A DNA stretch of 17,393 bases from a bacterium. GTDB taxonomy: Bacteria > Patescibacteriota > Patescibacteriia > Buchananbacterales > UBA6539. The DNA lies in assembly GCA_023246815.1 (NCBI GenBank), contig JAHFHR010000005.1, positions 1 through 17,393 of the forward strand, read 5' to 3'. Made by a program: the position numbers and the translations under genes. Each line of letters opens with the position of its first letter. Position 1 is the stretch's first letter. Below are positions 5,975-13,335 of this stretch, piece after piece. The notes beneath the pieces were generated by a model that saw only the letters and a program-made list of their open reading frames with translations, was not told the DNA's origin and ran no database searches.

Positions 5975-6349
5975 ATGGATACAAAAACTATTGAGGCAAT
6001 CAAGCAGGATTTACTTAAGGAAAAAGAACGGCTTGAGTCTGAGCTTGGTAATTTTGCCAAGAAAGATTCATCAATGGCTGATAACTATACCAGTGATTTT
6101 CCTAAATTTGGCAACGATGAAGATGAGAATGCCAACGAGGTGGCCGAGTACTCTGATCGACTGGCGGTTGAGCACACTTTGGAAAAGCAATTAAAGGATG
6201 TACATAAAGCACTGAAAAAAATTGCCGACGGAACCTATGGTATCTGTGATCACTGCGGCGAGCCAATTGGCGAGGAACGGCTGAAGATCAGACCAACCTC
6301 TACGAGTTGCGTGTCATGCAAAAAAAGATTGACGGGTGAAGTGGATTAA
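5975..6349 (+). CDS. dksA: DksA/TraR family zinc-finger transcription regulator
   Basis: Protein of 124 residues. DksA-like proteins enter the RNA polymerase secondary channel and alter initiation, often with ppGpp. An N-terminal helical pair (about 3-33 and 57-85) is split by an acidic stretch, GNDEDENANE at 47-56. The C-terminal zinc finger has Cys91, Cys94, Cys112 and Cys115 (C-x2-C-x17-C-x2-C). The classical Asp-x-x-Asp-Ala coiled-coil tip is not obvious, so it may be a DksA-like rather than true DksA function. ATG 5975 was chosen because the promoter -10 ends at 5965 and upstream in-frame sequence runs through the terminator. The stop overlaps the lspA start (TAATG), implying coupled translation. 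Confidence 0.88.
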   Translation: MDTKTIEAIKQDLLKEKERLESELGNFAKKDSSMADNYTSDFPKFGNDEDENANEVAEYSDRLAVEHTLEKQLKDVHKALKKIADGTYGICDHCGEPIGEERLKIRPTSTSCVSCKKRLTGEVD

Positions 6350-6795
6350 TGCAACGTTTTGTGTTTGCCAACGCGGTTGTGGTTGCGCTGTTCATTGTTG
6401 ATAGAACGCTCAAGCGTTGGTTTAATCAAAATCCTTCCGAGATTATCGGAAGTGATTTTTTTTATAATCAATTACAGTTCCGATTTGCCAAAAATTTTGG
6501 TGTTGCCTTTGGTATTAATTTGGGACAGACAATCACCAGTATGGTTGTGGTGGGGGCGATACTATTGGTGATGTGGATGTTGGTCAGCGAATATCGGCAA
6601 CGTCATACGCTTACTGTCTGGGGGCTGACGTTTATTCTCATCGGCGCAATTTCTAACTTGTTTGATCGTCTGCTATTTGGCTACGTTGTTGATTACATTG
6701 ATGTGCCATGGTTTACGGTATTCAATATCGCCGATGTGATGATTACGGGTGGTGTATTGTTGTTGATCAGTTCTATTTTTTTAAAGAAGTCCTAG
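6349..6795 (+). CDS. lspA: Lipoprotein signal peptidase (signal peptidase II)
   Basis: Protein of 148 residues, usual for the family, with four predicted membrane segments (about 3-19, 62-80, 88-106, 122-145). LspA cleaves prolipoproteins before the lipidated Cys in the membrane. The catalytic aspartates are Asp115 (GYVVDYIDV) and Asp129 (FNIAD); Asn48 of NFGVAFG and NLFDR at 103-107 are also family signatures. The usual Gly before Asn103 is Ser102. It starts on the last base of the dksA stop codon and has no other ribosome site, so it depends on dksA transcription. Two predicted lipoproteins, at 4055 and 6986, are encoded nearby as possible substrates. Confidence 0.95.
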   Translation: MQRFVFANAVVVALFIVDRTLKRWFNQNPSEIIGSDFFYNQLQFRFAKNFGVAFGINLGQTITSMVVVGAILLVMWMLVSEYRQRHTLTVWGLTFILIGAISNLFDRLLFGYVVDYIDVPWFTVFNIADVMITGGVLLLISSIFLKKS

Positions 6796-6813
6796 GCTCG
6801 TTGCAGGTACAAC

Positions 6814-6842
6814 TTGACAAAAAATAGATATTTAGTTAAGGT
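6814..6842 (+). promoter_or_regulatory. Weak candidate promoter upstream of the second lipoprotein gene
   Basis: TTGACA (6814-6819), 17 bp, TAAGGT (6837-6842, only 3 of 6). The -35 is perfect and the -10 poor. It would leave a leader of about 135 nt that contains the hairpin at 6925-6948. Confidence 0.35.
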
Positions 6843-6924
6843 GGGCTATCCAGCATTACGTTTGTTTTTACGACAACAAGCGCTTCGTGATCTTGGAAGC
6901 ACTTTGAAACATATAGATTGGGAC

Positions 6925-6948
6925 AGACCGCAGCTCTTGTTGCGGTCT
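6925..6948. other. Perfect 8-bp hairpin in the leader of the 6986 gene
   Basis: AGACCGCA (6925-6932) and TGCGGTCT (6941-6948) form a perfect stem with an 8-base loop, followed by five A rather than T, so it is not a plus-strand terminator. It ends 38 bases before the ATG at 6986. It may be a leader structure or protein-binding site. Confidence 0.45.
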
Positions 6949-6985
6949 AAAAATGCACATGGACTAACTGTAATGGAGAGTGAAG

Positions 6986-7495
6986 ATGAAAACCAGCATC
7001 GCACTTACTTTGGCAATAGCAGTGTGTAGTGTGGGTTGTCCGATGGATCCCATGAATCCCGTGGATCCGATGGGCATGCCAATGCCGGAAATTCTAGTGG
7101 ATCCGGTTTCGCCAATCGGTGAGCCGTTGACGCTGATAACCGGTGCCGTGAAAGGAGTCGTGGATACGGACGAGTTTTTAGTCCATATCTACTTCCATTT
7201 TGTAGACCGGAATGGCTCTACCTATTCGGAGCAGTTCCAACACCTCCATCGTCAAAAAGTCGAAAGTGTGCCCATCGTGGTTGAGGACGACGGGCGCTGG
7301 ATGGCGGAGTTTAATGACCACCAGTTTTCCCGAGATCTGGTTGTTGAGGTGATCGCCGTTCTTGTTCATGAGGATGATGGGTTACCTTACGTCCTAAGGG
7401 ACAACCTCTTTGGCGATGGTACAATCGAAGCATACCTTCTCAATCGGTCTGGGGTGGAGGCGGTTTTTGTGCAGCCTAGACCAGCCGCGCGCTGA
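6986..7495 (+). CDS. Predicted small lipoprotein, unknown function
   Basis: Protein of 169 residues. It has a short signal sequence (1-17) ending Ser-Val-Gly-Cys, with Cys18 as likely lipidation site; Ser at -3 is less usual than Leu. Residues 19-34 are a Met/Pro/Asp-rich linker with repeated Asp-Pro-Met units, whose DNA holds GGATCC twice, with a third GGATCC shortly downstream. The rest looks like a beta-rich extracytoplasmic domain (ITGAVKGVVDTDEFLVHIYF and after), possibly immunoglobulin- or carbohydrate-binding-like in style, but I recognise no family. GGAG (6975-6978) 7 bases before ATG supports the start over GTG 6980. The DNA is more GC-rich than its neighbours, like the gene at the left edge, and may be acquired. 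It has its own terminator. Confidence 0.75.
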   Translation: MKTSIALTLAIAVCSVGCPMDPMNPVDPMGMPMPEILVDPVSPIGEPLTLITGAVKGVVDTDEFLVHIYFHFVDRNGSTYSEQFQHLHRQKVESVPIVVEDDGRWMAEFNDHQFSRDLVVEVIAVLVHEDDGLPYVLRDNLFGDGTIEAYLLNRSGVEAVFVQPRPAAR

Positions 7496-7527
7496 GAGGC
7501 GACCAGTGCGTTAGCACCTTGTATTTT

Positions 7528-7568
7528 ACAGAGCTATTCACCGCAGTATCGTGGATAGCTCTGTTTTT
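7528..7568 (+). terminator. Intrinsic terminator after the second lipoprotein gene
   Basis: ACAGAGCTATTCAC (7528-7541) pairs with GTGGATAGCTCTGT (7551-7564) over 14 positions with one mismatch, a 9-base loop, then a T-run to 7568. Confidence 0.88.
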
Positions 7569-7578
7569 ACATTGTTAC

Positions 7579-7607
7579 TTGACGGTCGGAGGCAGAAGCG
7601 TTAAACT
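7579..7607 (+). promoter_or_regulatory. Promoter for comM
   Basis: TTGACG (7579-7584), 17 bp, TAAACT (7602-7607, 4 of 6), with an expected start near 7614, about 47 nt before the comM ATG. A second TTGACA at 7612-7617 has no good -10 at 16-18 bp. Confidence 0.5.
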
Positions 7608-7660
7608 ACTTTTGACAATTCAATACAACATAGCGCGCTAATTATTAGGGCGTTTTTTGT

Positions 7661-9178
7661 ATGTCTTCAAAAGTCTTATCTGCGGCCGTACTTGGTTTAG
7701 AGTGCGAGTTGGTTGAAGTAGAAGCCGACACTACCTTAGCATTGCCCAATATTTTTATTGTTGGTCTGCCGGATAAGGCCGTTGACGAATCAAAGGAGCG
7801 AGTACGCAGTGCCATTAAAAATTCAGGCTTTGAAATGCCGCGATCAAAAGTGACCATTAACTTGGCACCGGCTGATTTGAAAAAACAAGGTCCGGCCTAT
7901 GACTTACCAATTGCGGTGAGTATTTTACTAACGACGCAGCAATTAAAAGATATTGGTGACGCGATGCGGCAGTTGTTTATTGGTGAGTTAGCACTTGATG
8001 GCACGCTGCGTCCGGTGGCTGGTGTGCTTTCCATGTGCCTTGAAGCAAAAGCGCAGGGGATTACAAAGTTATTTTTGCCACAGCAAAATGCCGCTGAGGC
8101 ATCTCTAGTATCTGGCTTGGAGATTTTTCCGGTGAATAATTTAGCAGCGCTTGGACGGCATCTCGGCCGCCAGCAGTTGATTGAGCCGTTTGTCGGTCAG
8201 CCTTTTGTAGCACAACCGGTGAGTATGGTTTTTGACTTGGCCTACGTCAAAGGTCAACAGCACGCCAAACGCGCGCTGGAAATTGCTGCGGCCGGTGGAC
8301 ACAACGCGTTGTTGTCCGGACCGCCCGGTTCAGGGAAAACAATGCTTGCGAAAGCCTTCGTATCAATTATGCCGGACATGACCGAGAGCGAAAGCCTTGA
8401 GGTGACGCGGATTTATAGCGTGGCTGGATTACTACCGCACGATCAGCCGCTGGTAACCCAGCGACCGTTTCGTAGTCCACACCACACTGCCTCCGGCGTA
8501 GCGCTGGTGGGCGGGGGAGCGTGGCCAAAGCCAGGCGAGATTTCACTGGCGCACCGCGGGACATTATTTCTTGATGAATTCCCCGAATTTCCACGAGCGG
8601 TGCTGGAAAATTTACGCCAGCCACTTGAAGACGGCACCATTTCCGTGTCGCGCGCCGCTGGCACGCTGCAATTTCCGGCAAAGTTTACCCTGATCGCCGC
8701 GATGAATCCCTGTCCGTGTGGGTACTTAACTGATGCTGATCATCAGTGTACCTGTTTGCCAGGACAGATTATTAATTATCAGAAAAAAATTTCCGGGCCA
8801 CTGTTGGACCGGATTGATTTGCATATTGACGTCCCCAAAGTGCAGTTTGAAAAAATTGTTGATGATACGCCGACGGAGAGTTCAAAAACCATTCGCGCCC
8901 GCGTTGAGGCTGCGCGGCGGTTGCAGCAGCAGCGCTTTACTGGATTACCCTTGATTACTAACTCAGAGATGAGTTCTCGTCAAACTAAAGAGTTTTGCGG
9001 CGTTGATGATAAAACTACGGAGTTGCTCAGGCAAGCGGTGGTGCGGTTGGGGTTATCAACGCGCTCGTATTTTCGGGTACTGAAATTGGCGCGTACCATT
9101 GCGGATTTAGCGGAAGAAGAAACTATCCAGCTTGATCATGTGGCGGAGGCGTTGCAGTATCGGCCGAAGATGGACTAA
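7661..9178 (+). CDS. comM: ComM/YifB family AAA+ ATPase (Mg-chelatase-like)
   Basis: Protein of 505 residues, the usual family length. ComM is a hexameric helicase that promotes branch migration when incoming single-stranded DNA recombines with the chromosome in natural transformation. An N-terminal ChlI-like domain (about 1-170) precedes the Mg-chelatase AAA+ core, with Walker A GPPGSGKT at 220-227 and Walker B LFLDEF around Asp305-Glu306. A Cys-rich stretch (MNPCPCGYL and CTC, about 348-367) is typical of the family, and the Mg-chelatase C-terminal domain ends the protein. A weak AGGG lies 10 bases before the ATG. It hints that the organism takes up DNA, as many Patescibacteria are thought to do. 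A toxin gene starts 6 bases after its stop. Confidence 0.95.
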   Translation: MSSKVLSAAVLGLECELVEVEADTTLALPNIFIVGLPDKAVDESKERVRSAIKNSGFEMPRSKVTINLAPADLKKQGPAYDLPIAVSILLTTQQLKDIGDAMRQLFIGELALDGTLRPVAGVLSMCLEAKAQGITKLFLPQQNAAEASLVSGLEIFPVNNLAALGRHLGRQQLIEPFVGQPFVAQPVSMVFDLAYVKGQQHAKRALEIAAAGGHNALLSGPPGSGKTMLAKAFVSIMPDMTESESLEVTRIYSVAGLLPHDQPLVTQRPFRSPHHTASGVALVGGGAWPKPGEISLAHRGTLFLDEFPEFPRAVLENLRQPLEDGTISVSRAAGTLQFPAKFTLIAAMNPCPCGYLTDADHQCTCLPGQIINYQKKISGPLLDRIDLHIDVPKVQFEKIVDDTPTESSKTIRARVEAARRLQQQRFTGLPLITNSEMSSRQTKEFCGVDDKTTELLRQAVVRLGLSTRSYFRVLKLARTIADLAEEETIQLDHVAEALQYRPKMD

Positions 9179-9184
9179 AATTTT

Positions 9185-9490
9185 ATGATGCTATTTTTTG
9201 ATAGTAGTGTTGAAGACTTTATTCTATCTCTTGAAAAACAAACTATTGCAAAAGTGTTGCGCGTTATTGACTTACTCGAAAAATTCGGTCATCATCTTAG
9301 CTTGCCTCATAGTAAGAAAATAAGTGCTAATCTATTTGAGCTTAGAATTAGGGGTCGCCAAGAAGTACGTATCTTTTACACTTTTCAACGAGGCAGCGCA
9401 GTGATGCTGCATGGTTTTATTAAAAAATCGCAAGCAACACCAGTACGAGAAATCGAGCAAGCTACGAAAAAATTAAAGGGCTTGACGTAG
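9185..9490 (+). CDS. higB: HigB/RelE-type toxin (phage-derived Gp49-like family)
   Basis: Protein of 101 residues. The family pattern is clear: LFELRIRG (50-57), VRIFYTF (61-67), then HGFIKKSQATPVREIEQA (76-93), the Phe-x-Lys-Lys-x-x-x-Thr-Pro signature. Such toxins are usually ribosome-dependent mRNA endonucleases. It begins 6 bases after comM with no visible promoter or ribosome site, so it is probably read from the comM transcript; ATG 9188 is an equal alternative start. The stop codon TAG (9488-9490) lies inside the inverted repeat that precedes the antitoxin gene. Toxin-first order is typical of higBA. The Hig name is by family and layout, not proven function. Confidence 0.88.
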   Translation: MMLFFDSSVEDFILSLEKQTIAKVLRVIDLLEKFGHHLSLPHSKKISANLFELRIRGRQEVRIFYTFQRGSAVMLHGFIKKSQATPVREIEQATKKLKGLT

Positions 9491-9510
9491 TATAACATAT
9501 ACGTTATACT
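9482..9510 (+). promoter_or_regulatory. Internal promoter for the antitoxin gene
   Basis: TTGACG (9482-9487), 17 bp, TATACT (9505-9510, 5 of 6), with expected start near 9517, 22 nt before the antitoxin ATG. It sits across the end of the toxin gene, so the antitoxin can be made without the toxin. Confidence 0.7.
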
Positions 9511-9512
9511 AC
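9487..9512. promoter_or_regulatory. Likely antitoxin operator, perfect inverted repeat
   Basis: GTAGTATAAC (9487-9496) and GTTATACTAC (9503-9512) are a perfect 10-bp inverted repeat with a 6-bp spacer. It covers the spacer and -10 of the antitoxin promoter, where a bound XRE-type antitoxin dimer would block transcription. It also includes the toxin stop codon. Confidence 0.75.
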
Positions 9513-9538
9513 CAATAGTTACTATTTACCAAAAATTC

Positions 9539-9811
9539 ATGAAGTCTTATACGACATTCAAGCGGCAGCTGCTTAAGGATCGGCCAATTAAAGAAGCCTA
9601 CAAAAAACTTGGCCCAGAGTTTGAGCTCATCCAACTCATTATTGAAAAACGTTTGGAGCAGGGTTTAACTCAAGCGGCACTAGCAAGAAAACTTGGCACC
9701 AAGCAATCGGCTATTTCTCGTCTGGAGCGTGGGGGTTATAATCCCAGCCTTACTTTCTTGCGCCGGCTGGCTAAAGCGCTGGACACGGAACTCCGCGTCT
9801 CTCTTTCCTAA
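9539..9811 (+). CDS. higA: HigA-type antitoxin, XRE helix-turn-helix
   Basis: Protein of 90 residues. A helix-turn-helix of the XRE/Cro type lies at 43-65 (LTQAALARKLGTKQSAISRL and after), preceded by a helical N-terminal part that probably wraps the toxin. It ends in a short segment, ALDTELRVSLS, common in HigA-like antitoxins. It neutralises the toxin and probably represses its own promoter through the repeat at 9487-9512. It has no Shine-Dalgarno. The next gene converges from the other strand 50 bases away. Confidence 0.88.
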   Translation: MKSYTTFKRQLLKDRPIKEAYKKLGPEFELIQLIIEKRLEQGLTQAALARKLGTKQSAISRLERGGYNPSLTFLRRLAKALDTELRVSLS

Positions 9812-9860
9812 TAGATAACTAGTTGGGTAGAGAGTATCAAACTTTTTTCAGTTCAAGCAG

Positions 9861-11204
9861 TTATCTGGTATAGTGCAGCGGGTTTTGACGCACGCCACCA
9901 GAGCGTACTTCAAAGTGTACGTGTGACCCGGTTGAGCGACCGGTTGAACCCATTGCACCGATTTCTTGGCCTTGCGCCACATCTTCGCCGACTGCCACAA
10001 AGAGTTTACTCAAATGACCGTACAATGTTTGTTTACCGTTACCATGATCAATCTCAATGACGGTGCCGTAGCCGCCATTCCAGCCGCTTTGCGCTTTAAC
10101 CACTCGCCCAGCATCGGCCGCCATTACTGATGAACCAAGCGGACAGGCAATATCAAGACCGGTATGTCGGTAACGGAAGTACTGGCTAATGCGGCGGCAG
10201 GTGGTCGGCCATACCAGTTCACCGGTGGCAGTTACCGCCAGTGGCGGTGCGGTGCCGGTTTGTGCTGGTGTGGTGAGCTGACGGAAGGTGAAGGTCGGCG
10301 GCGGTGCAATTTTTTGACCGCCCGGAATCAGCAGCTGCTCGCCAGTGTTGATGTCATCGGCGGAGGCTAGTTTATTGAACTCAATAATTTTTTCGGCGTC
10401 CACGCTGTATTTCTTGGCAATTGAGGCGATCGTGTCTCCCTTGGCCACTTTGTGGCGCACACCAGCAGTTGGTAGGATCGCCAAACGATCACCCGGTCTA
10501 ATCAGATTGTAAGCGGTGAGATTGTTTTCCCAGAGCAGCGTGTTGCTGGTTACGCCGAAACGCTCGGCCACTTCCGAGACAGTGTCGCCGGGCTGCACCG
10601 TGTAGTAGATAATTTCATCGCGGGTGCGCAAATTTTCTTCGGTGGGCGAGAGAATGGGACTGACCACAGCGCTGTCGCCGGCCACCGTTGAGGGGATAAG
10701 TTCTTCGGCGTCAGTCCCTCCGGAAATGTATGGTTGATTTTCAACTCCGACTTCGCCGAGATAGCGGGTAATTTTTTTGGTATTTTGCAGCGGACCTTCT
10801 TCTTCAATGACGCCAAAATCTTCGGTAGTCACCAGTGCCGCAAAGATACTGGTTTCACCAAAGTCATCACGCTGAATTTCATAGGCGTTGAGATTGGCGG
10901 CGACGGTAAAGGTGATGATGATTCCGACAATGACGTGAATCAGGTAGCGGCGAGAAAAGGGATGGATGAGCGGGTGCGTGCTTTTGTGCGGCGCGTAAAA
11001 TTTAGTCGCCACTTTTTTAATGAGTAGGTATGCTTTATAGCCGGGCAGTACGGTTGCGTATAACAAAAAACGCCCCACCGGACCGAGGAGCTTAATCAGC
11101 AGCTTGACCCATCGCGGCGCGTATGTGCTGAGTATGGTCAGGCCGTCAAGGAGCACTGCCGCTAGTCGCACCACTATTTTTTTGAAGCGTTCAAAAATAT
11201 GCAA
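9861..11204 (-). CDS. Membrane-anchored LysM + M23 peptidoglycan endopeptidase
   Basis: Protein of 447 residues. Residues 1-85 are basic with hydrophobic helices, and a membrane segment lies at about 88-107. LysM domains at 199-245 and 250-294 bind peptidoglycan. The C-terminal M23 (lysostaphin/NlpD type) domain is at about 328-447, with zinc ligands His347, Asp351 and His430 (HTGLD, HVHFE) and catalytic His397 (YGH), all present, so it should be an active cell-wall hydrolase rather than a degenerate activator. The start is TTG at 11204: an in-frame TAA lies 6 bases upstream and no early ATG exists, although GTG at residues 11-12 is possible. It faces the higBA pair tail to tail and is divergent from rmuC. 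Confidence 0.92.
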   Translation of the reverse strand: MHIFERFKKIVVRLAAVLLDGLTILSTYAPRWVKLLIKLLGPVGRFLLYATVLPGYKAYLLIKKVATKFYAPHKSTHPLIHPFSRRYLIHVIVGIIITFTVAANLNAYEIQRDDFGETSIFAALVTTEDFGVIEEEGPLQNTKKITRYLGEVGVENQPYISGGTDAEELIPSTVAGDSAVVSPILSPTEENLRTRDEIIYYTVQPGDTVSEVAERFGVTSNTLLWENNLTAYNLIRPGDRLAILPTAGVRHKVAKGDTIASIAKKYSVDAEKIIEFNKLASADDINTGEQLLIPGGQKIAPPPTFTFRQLTTPAQTGTAPPLAVTATGELVWPTTCRRISQYFRYRHTGLDIACPLGSSVMAADAGRVVKAQSGWNGGYGTVIEIDHGNGKQTLYGHLSKLFVAVGEDVAQGQEIGAMGSTGRSTGSHVHFEVRSGGVRQNPLHYTR

Positions 11205-11251
11205 AGTTGGTTAGTACTTAGATCCGGAAAATAACCAAGTGCACGTACTTA

Positions 11252-11280
11252 TTCATACCACGATGTGGCGAGGGTGTCAA
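11252..11280 (-). promoter_or_regulatory. Promoter for the M23 peptidase gene
   Basis: Read on the minus strand: TTGACA (11280-11275), 17 bp, TATGAA (11257-11252, 4 of 6) with TGG directly before it (extended -10). Expected start near 11245, about 40 nt before the TTG start codon. Confidence 0.65.
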
Positions 11281-11309
11281 TTGATGTGCGCATGACAATT
11301 TGCTATTAT
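11281..11309 (+). promoter_or_regulatory. Promoter for the rmuC cluster, back to back with the M23 promoter
   Basis: TTGATG (11281-11286), 17 bp, TATTAT (11304-11309, 5 of 6) with TGC directly before it (extended -10). Expected start near 11316, only about 12 nt before the rmuC ATG. The -35 hexamers of the two divergent promoters touch at 11280/11281. Confidence 0.65.
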
Positions 11310-11327
11310 GGTACTAGTAAATATCAT

Positions 11328-12377
11328 ATGGAAGTGCTTTTAATAAGCGTAGTAGCGTTGGTGATCCTCGGTTTTGCAGCCGTGATTTTTTTGGTTAATA
11401 AAAAGTTTTCTGATTTTAGTAAAACCGGAAAAGATGATCAGGCGATGTTAATGCTGCAGGGTCAAATTACGGAGATCAGTAAAACCCTTGATATTAAACT
11501 GGGGCAGACTACCGATGTCATCCAGAAACAGTCGGATCAAAATTTAAATATTATTCGTAGCTTGACTCAGGAACTTACCAGTTTGCGCGAGACCAACAAG
11601 CAGGTGCTGGGAGTGCAGGACCAGATTCAAAAATTAGAGCGGGTGCTCACCAGTCAGAAACAGCGGGGCAACCTCGGTGAAGCTGGACTGCAGCTGGTGA
11701 TGGAAAATATTTTACCGCCGACTTCATTTAAGATGCAGTATCGGTTTGACGACGGCGATATTGTTGACGCCGCTATTTTTACCAAAGACGGACTGATTCC
11801 GGTGGACGCTAAATTCTCTTTGGAAAATTATAGCCGCCTGATCAATGAGCATGACGAGCAGCGCCGACAGGTACTTGAGAATGAATTTAAAAATGATCTC
11901 AAAAAACGCATTGATGAAACCAGTAAGTACATTAAACCGGACAAGGGTACGCTGAATTTTGCGTTTATGTTTATTCCGGCTGAGGCGATTTACTATGACT
12001 TGCTGGTCAATGAAGTTGGTGCGGTCAAAGTAAACACTCGCAATCTGATTGAGTACGCATTTAAAGAGCGCAAGGTAATTATCGTTTCGCCCACGACGTT
12101 TGCGGCCTATCTGCAAACGGTGTTGCAGGGACTTAATGCCCTGAAATTGGAAAAGCAAACCCAAGAGATTATCAAGCGTGTTGAGATGCTGCAAAAGCAT
12201 TTGGTTGCCTATGATTCATACACTAAAAAACTTGGTGCCAACTTGGAAACGGTAGTCAACACCTATAACACGTCGCAAACAGAGCTTAAAAAAATTGATA
12301 AAGATGTGGTGAAAATTGCCGGCGTGACCGAGGGCATTGATCCGCTGCAGCTTACGTCACCCCAACGCGATGAATAG
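11328..12377 (+). CDS. rmuC: RmuC family DNA recombination protein
   Basis: Protein of 349 residues. It has an N-terminal membrane segment (4-23), a coiled coil (about 35-112) and the RmuC domain, with KQRGNLGE (111-118), VMENILPP (124-131) and IPVDAKFSLENY (157-168) as landmarks. RmuC limits rearrangements at inverted repeats in E. coli and is nuclease-like by fold; its exact action is not settled. ATG 11328 was chosen because in-frame codons further up, such as GTG 11265, lie in or before the promoter. No Shine-Dalgarno is visible and the leader is about 12 nt. Its last 8 bases overlap the next gene. Confidence 0.93.
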   Translation: MEVLLISVVALVILGFAAVIFLVNKKFSDFSKTGKDDQAMLMLQGQITEISKTLDIKLGQTTDVIQKQSDQNLNIIRSLTQELTSLRETNKQVLGVQDQIQKLERVLTSQKQRGNLGEAGLQLVMENILPPTSFKMQYRFDDGDIVDAAIFTKDGLIPVDAKFSLENYSRLINEHDEQRRQVLENEFKNDLKKRIDETSKYIKPDKGTLNFAFMFIPAEAIYYDLLVNEVGAVKVNTRNLIEYAFKERKVIIVSPTTFAAYLQTVLQGLNALKLEKQTQEIIKRVEMLQKHLVAYDSYTKKLGANLETVVNTYNTSQTELKKIDKDVVKIAGVTEGIDPLQLTSPQRDE

Positions 12378-13335
12378 TCATGGCGCACCATTCACGGGTC
12401 TTGAGCAGGCTGTGTTAAAAACAGTGGCTTTTTTTGATGTGTTTGATTACCCGTTGACCGCGATTGAAGTGCACAAGTGGCTCTACCAACCAGATCAGCG
12501 CTATTCGCTTTTGGAGATTTTGGTCGCGTTGAGTTCGGACTCCCTTGCCACGCAGCTTGAAACAAAAAATGGTTTTTATTTTTTGATTGGTCGTGCTCAC
12601 ACCACTACCATTCGTCTTGAACGCTACCAAATTGCTGAAAAAAAGTTTTACATCGCCCTGCGCGCCGCGCGCTTTTTGCGCTACATCGCCTTTGTTGAAC
12701 TGGTGGCGGTGTGTAATAACGTTGGCTATAATAACGGTTCAGCCGAAAGCGATATTGATTTTTTTATTGTTGCCAAATCCGGCCGGTTGTGGTGGGCGCG
12801 GTTACTGGTGACCACGGCCACCACACTGCTGGGTATCCGCCGCCATGGCATTAAAATTGTGGACCGGGTGTGTTTGAGTTTTTACACCGCTGATTCGCGT
12901 CTCAACTTGTTCGATATCGCGCTTGCTCCGGATGATCCCTATTTAGTGTATTGGTTTGCAACGCTGGCGCCGATTTATGATTCCGGTACGACCTATCAAA
13001 CATTTCTGAGTAAAAATACTTGGTTGCAAGCGTATCTTCCGCACTTTCACGCCACGACGTTGTCTGATCGTCGGCGCATCACGGATACACCGCTGGCCGT
13101 CTTTTCCAAAACCCTTGACCGAAAAATTTTGACCGGCGGAACTGGCGCGTTTTTTGAACGTCTGGCAAAGCGGCTGGAGCGTGTGCGGATGCAGCGGTAT
13201 CTTGGTGATAGTTTAGGTGAACACAATTCCAACGTGGTGGTGACCGATGATATGCTGAAGCTGCACAAAACCGACCGCCGTGAAATTTTTAAGCAGCGTT
13301 GGCATGAACGCCTGACGCAGATGGGAATCGTATGA
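12370..13335 (+). CDS. Nucleotidyltransferase-domain protein (Pol-beta/MNT-like)
   Basis: Protein of 321 residues. Residues 10-80 look like a winged-helix domain. A nucleotidyltransferase motif follows: Gly123-Ser124, then Ser-Asp-Ile-Asp (127-130) and FFIVAKSG, with Asp128 and Asp130 as likely metal ligands; Asp165 is a possible third carboxylate. The C-terminal region (260-321) is basic and helical. ATG 12370 overlaps the end of rmuC by 8 bases, and its TGA overlaps the next start as ATGA. Substrate unknown. Position beside a YjdF-like membrane protein and a Wzy/WaaL-like protein suggests a link to surface-polymer assembly, but this is inference. Confidence 0.8.
   Translation: MNSHGAPFTGLEQAVLKTVAFFDVFDYPLTAIEVHKWLYQPDQRYSLLEILVALSSDSLATQLETKNGFYFLIGRAHTTTIRLERYQIAEKKFYIALRAARFLRYIAFVELVAVCNNVGYNNGSAESDIDFFIVAKSGRLWWARLLVTTATTLLGIRRHGIKIVDRVCLSFYTADSRLNLFDIALAPDDPYLVYWFATLAPIYDSGTTYQTFLSKNTWLQAYLPHFHATTLSDRRRITDTPLAVFSKTLDRKILTGGTGAFFERLAKRLERVRMQRYLGDSLGEHNSNVVVTDDMLKLHKTDRREIFKQRWHERLTQMGIV

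Noticed and set aside
6814..7029. 71-codon open frame from TTG between lspA and the second lipoprotein gene
   Set aside because: Its start coincides with a TTGACA element, it runs through a perfect hairpin and overlaps the well-supported gene at 6986, and it resembles no family.
7612..7617. TTGACA just before comM
   Set aside because: The nearest -10-like sequence (TAATTA at 7639) is 21 bp away; the TTGACG/TAAACT pair upstream fits better.
9799..9866. Terminator between the converging higA and M23 genes
   Set aside because: CTCTCT/AGAGAG and AGATAACT/AGTTATCT inverted repeats exist, but the stems are short or widely spaced and the T-run is not adjacent to a stem.
11265..11327. Longer rmuC start at GTG 11265
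   Set aside because: It would start upstream of and inside the promoter at 11281-11309; ATG 11328 is followed directly by the expected membrane segment.
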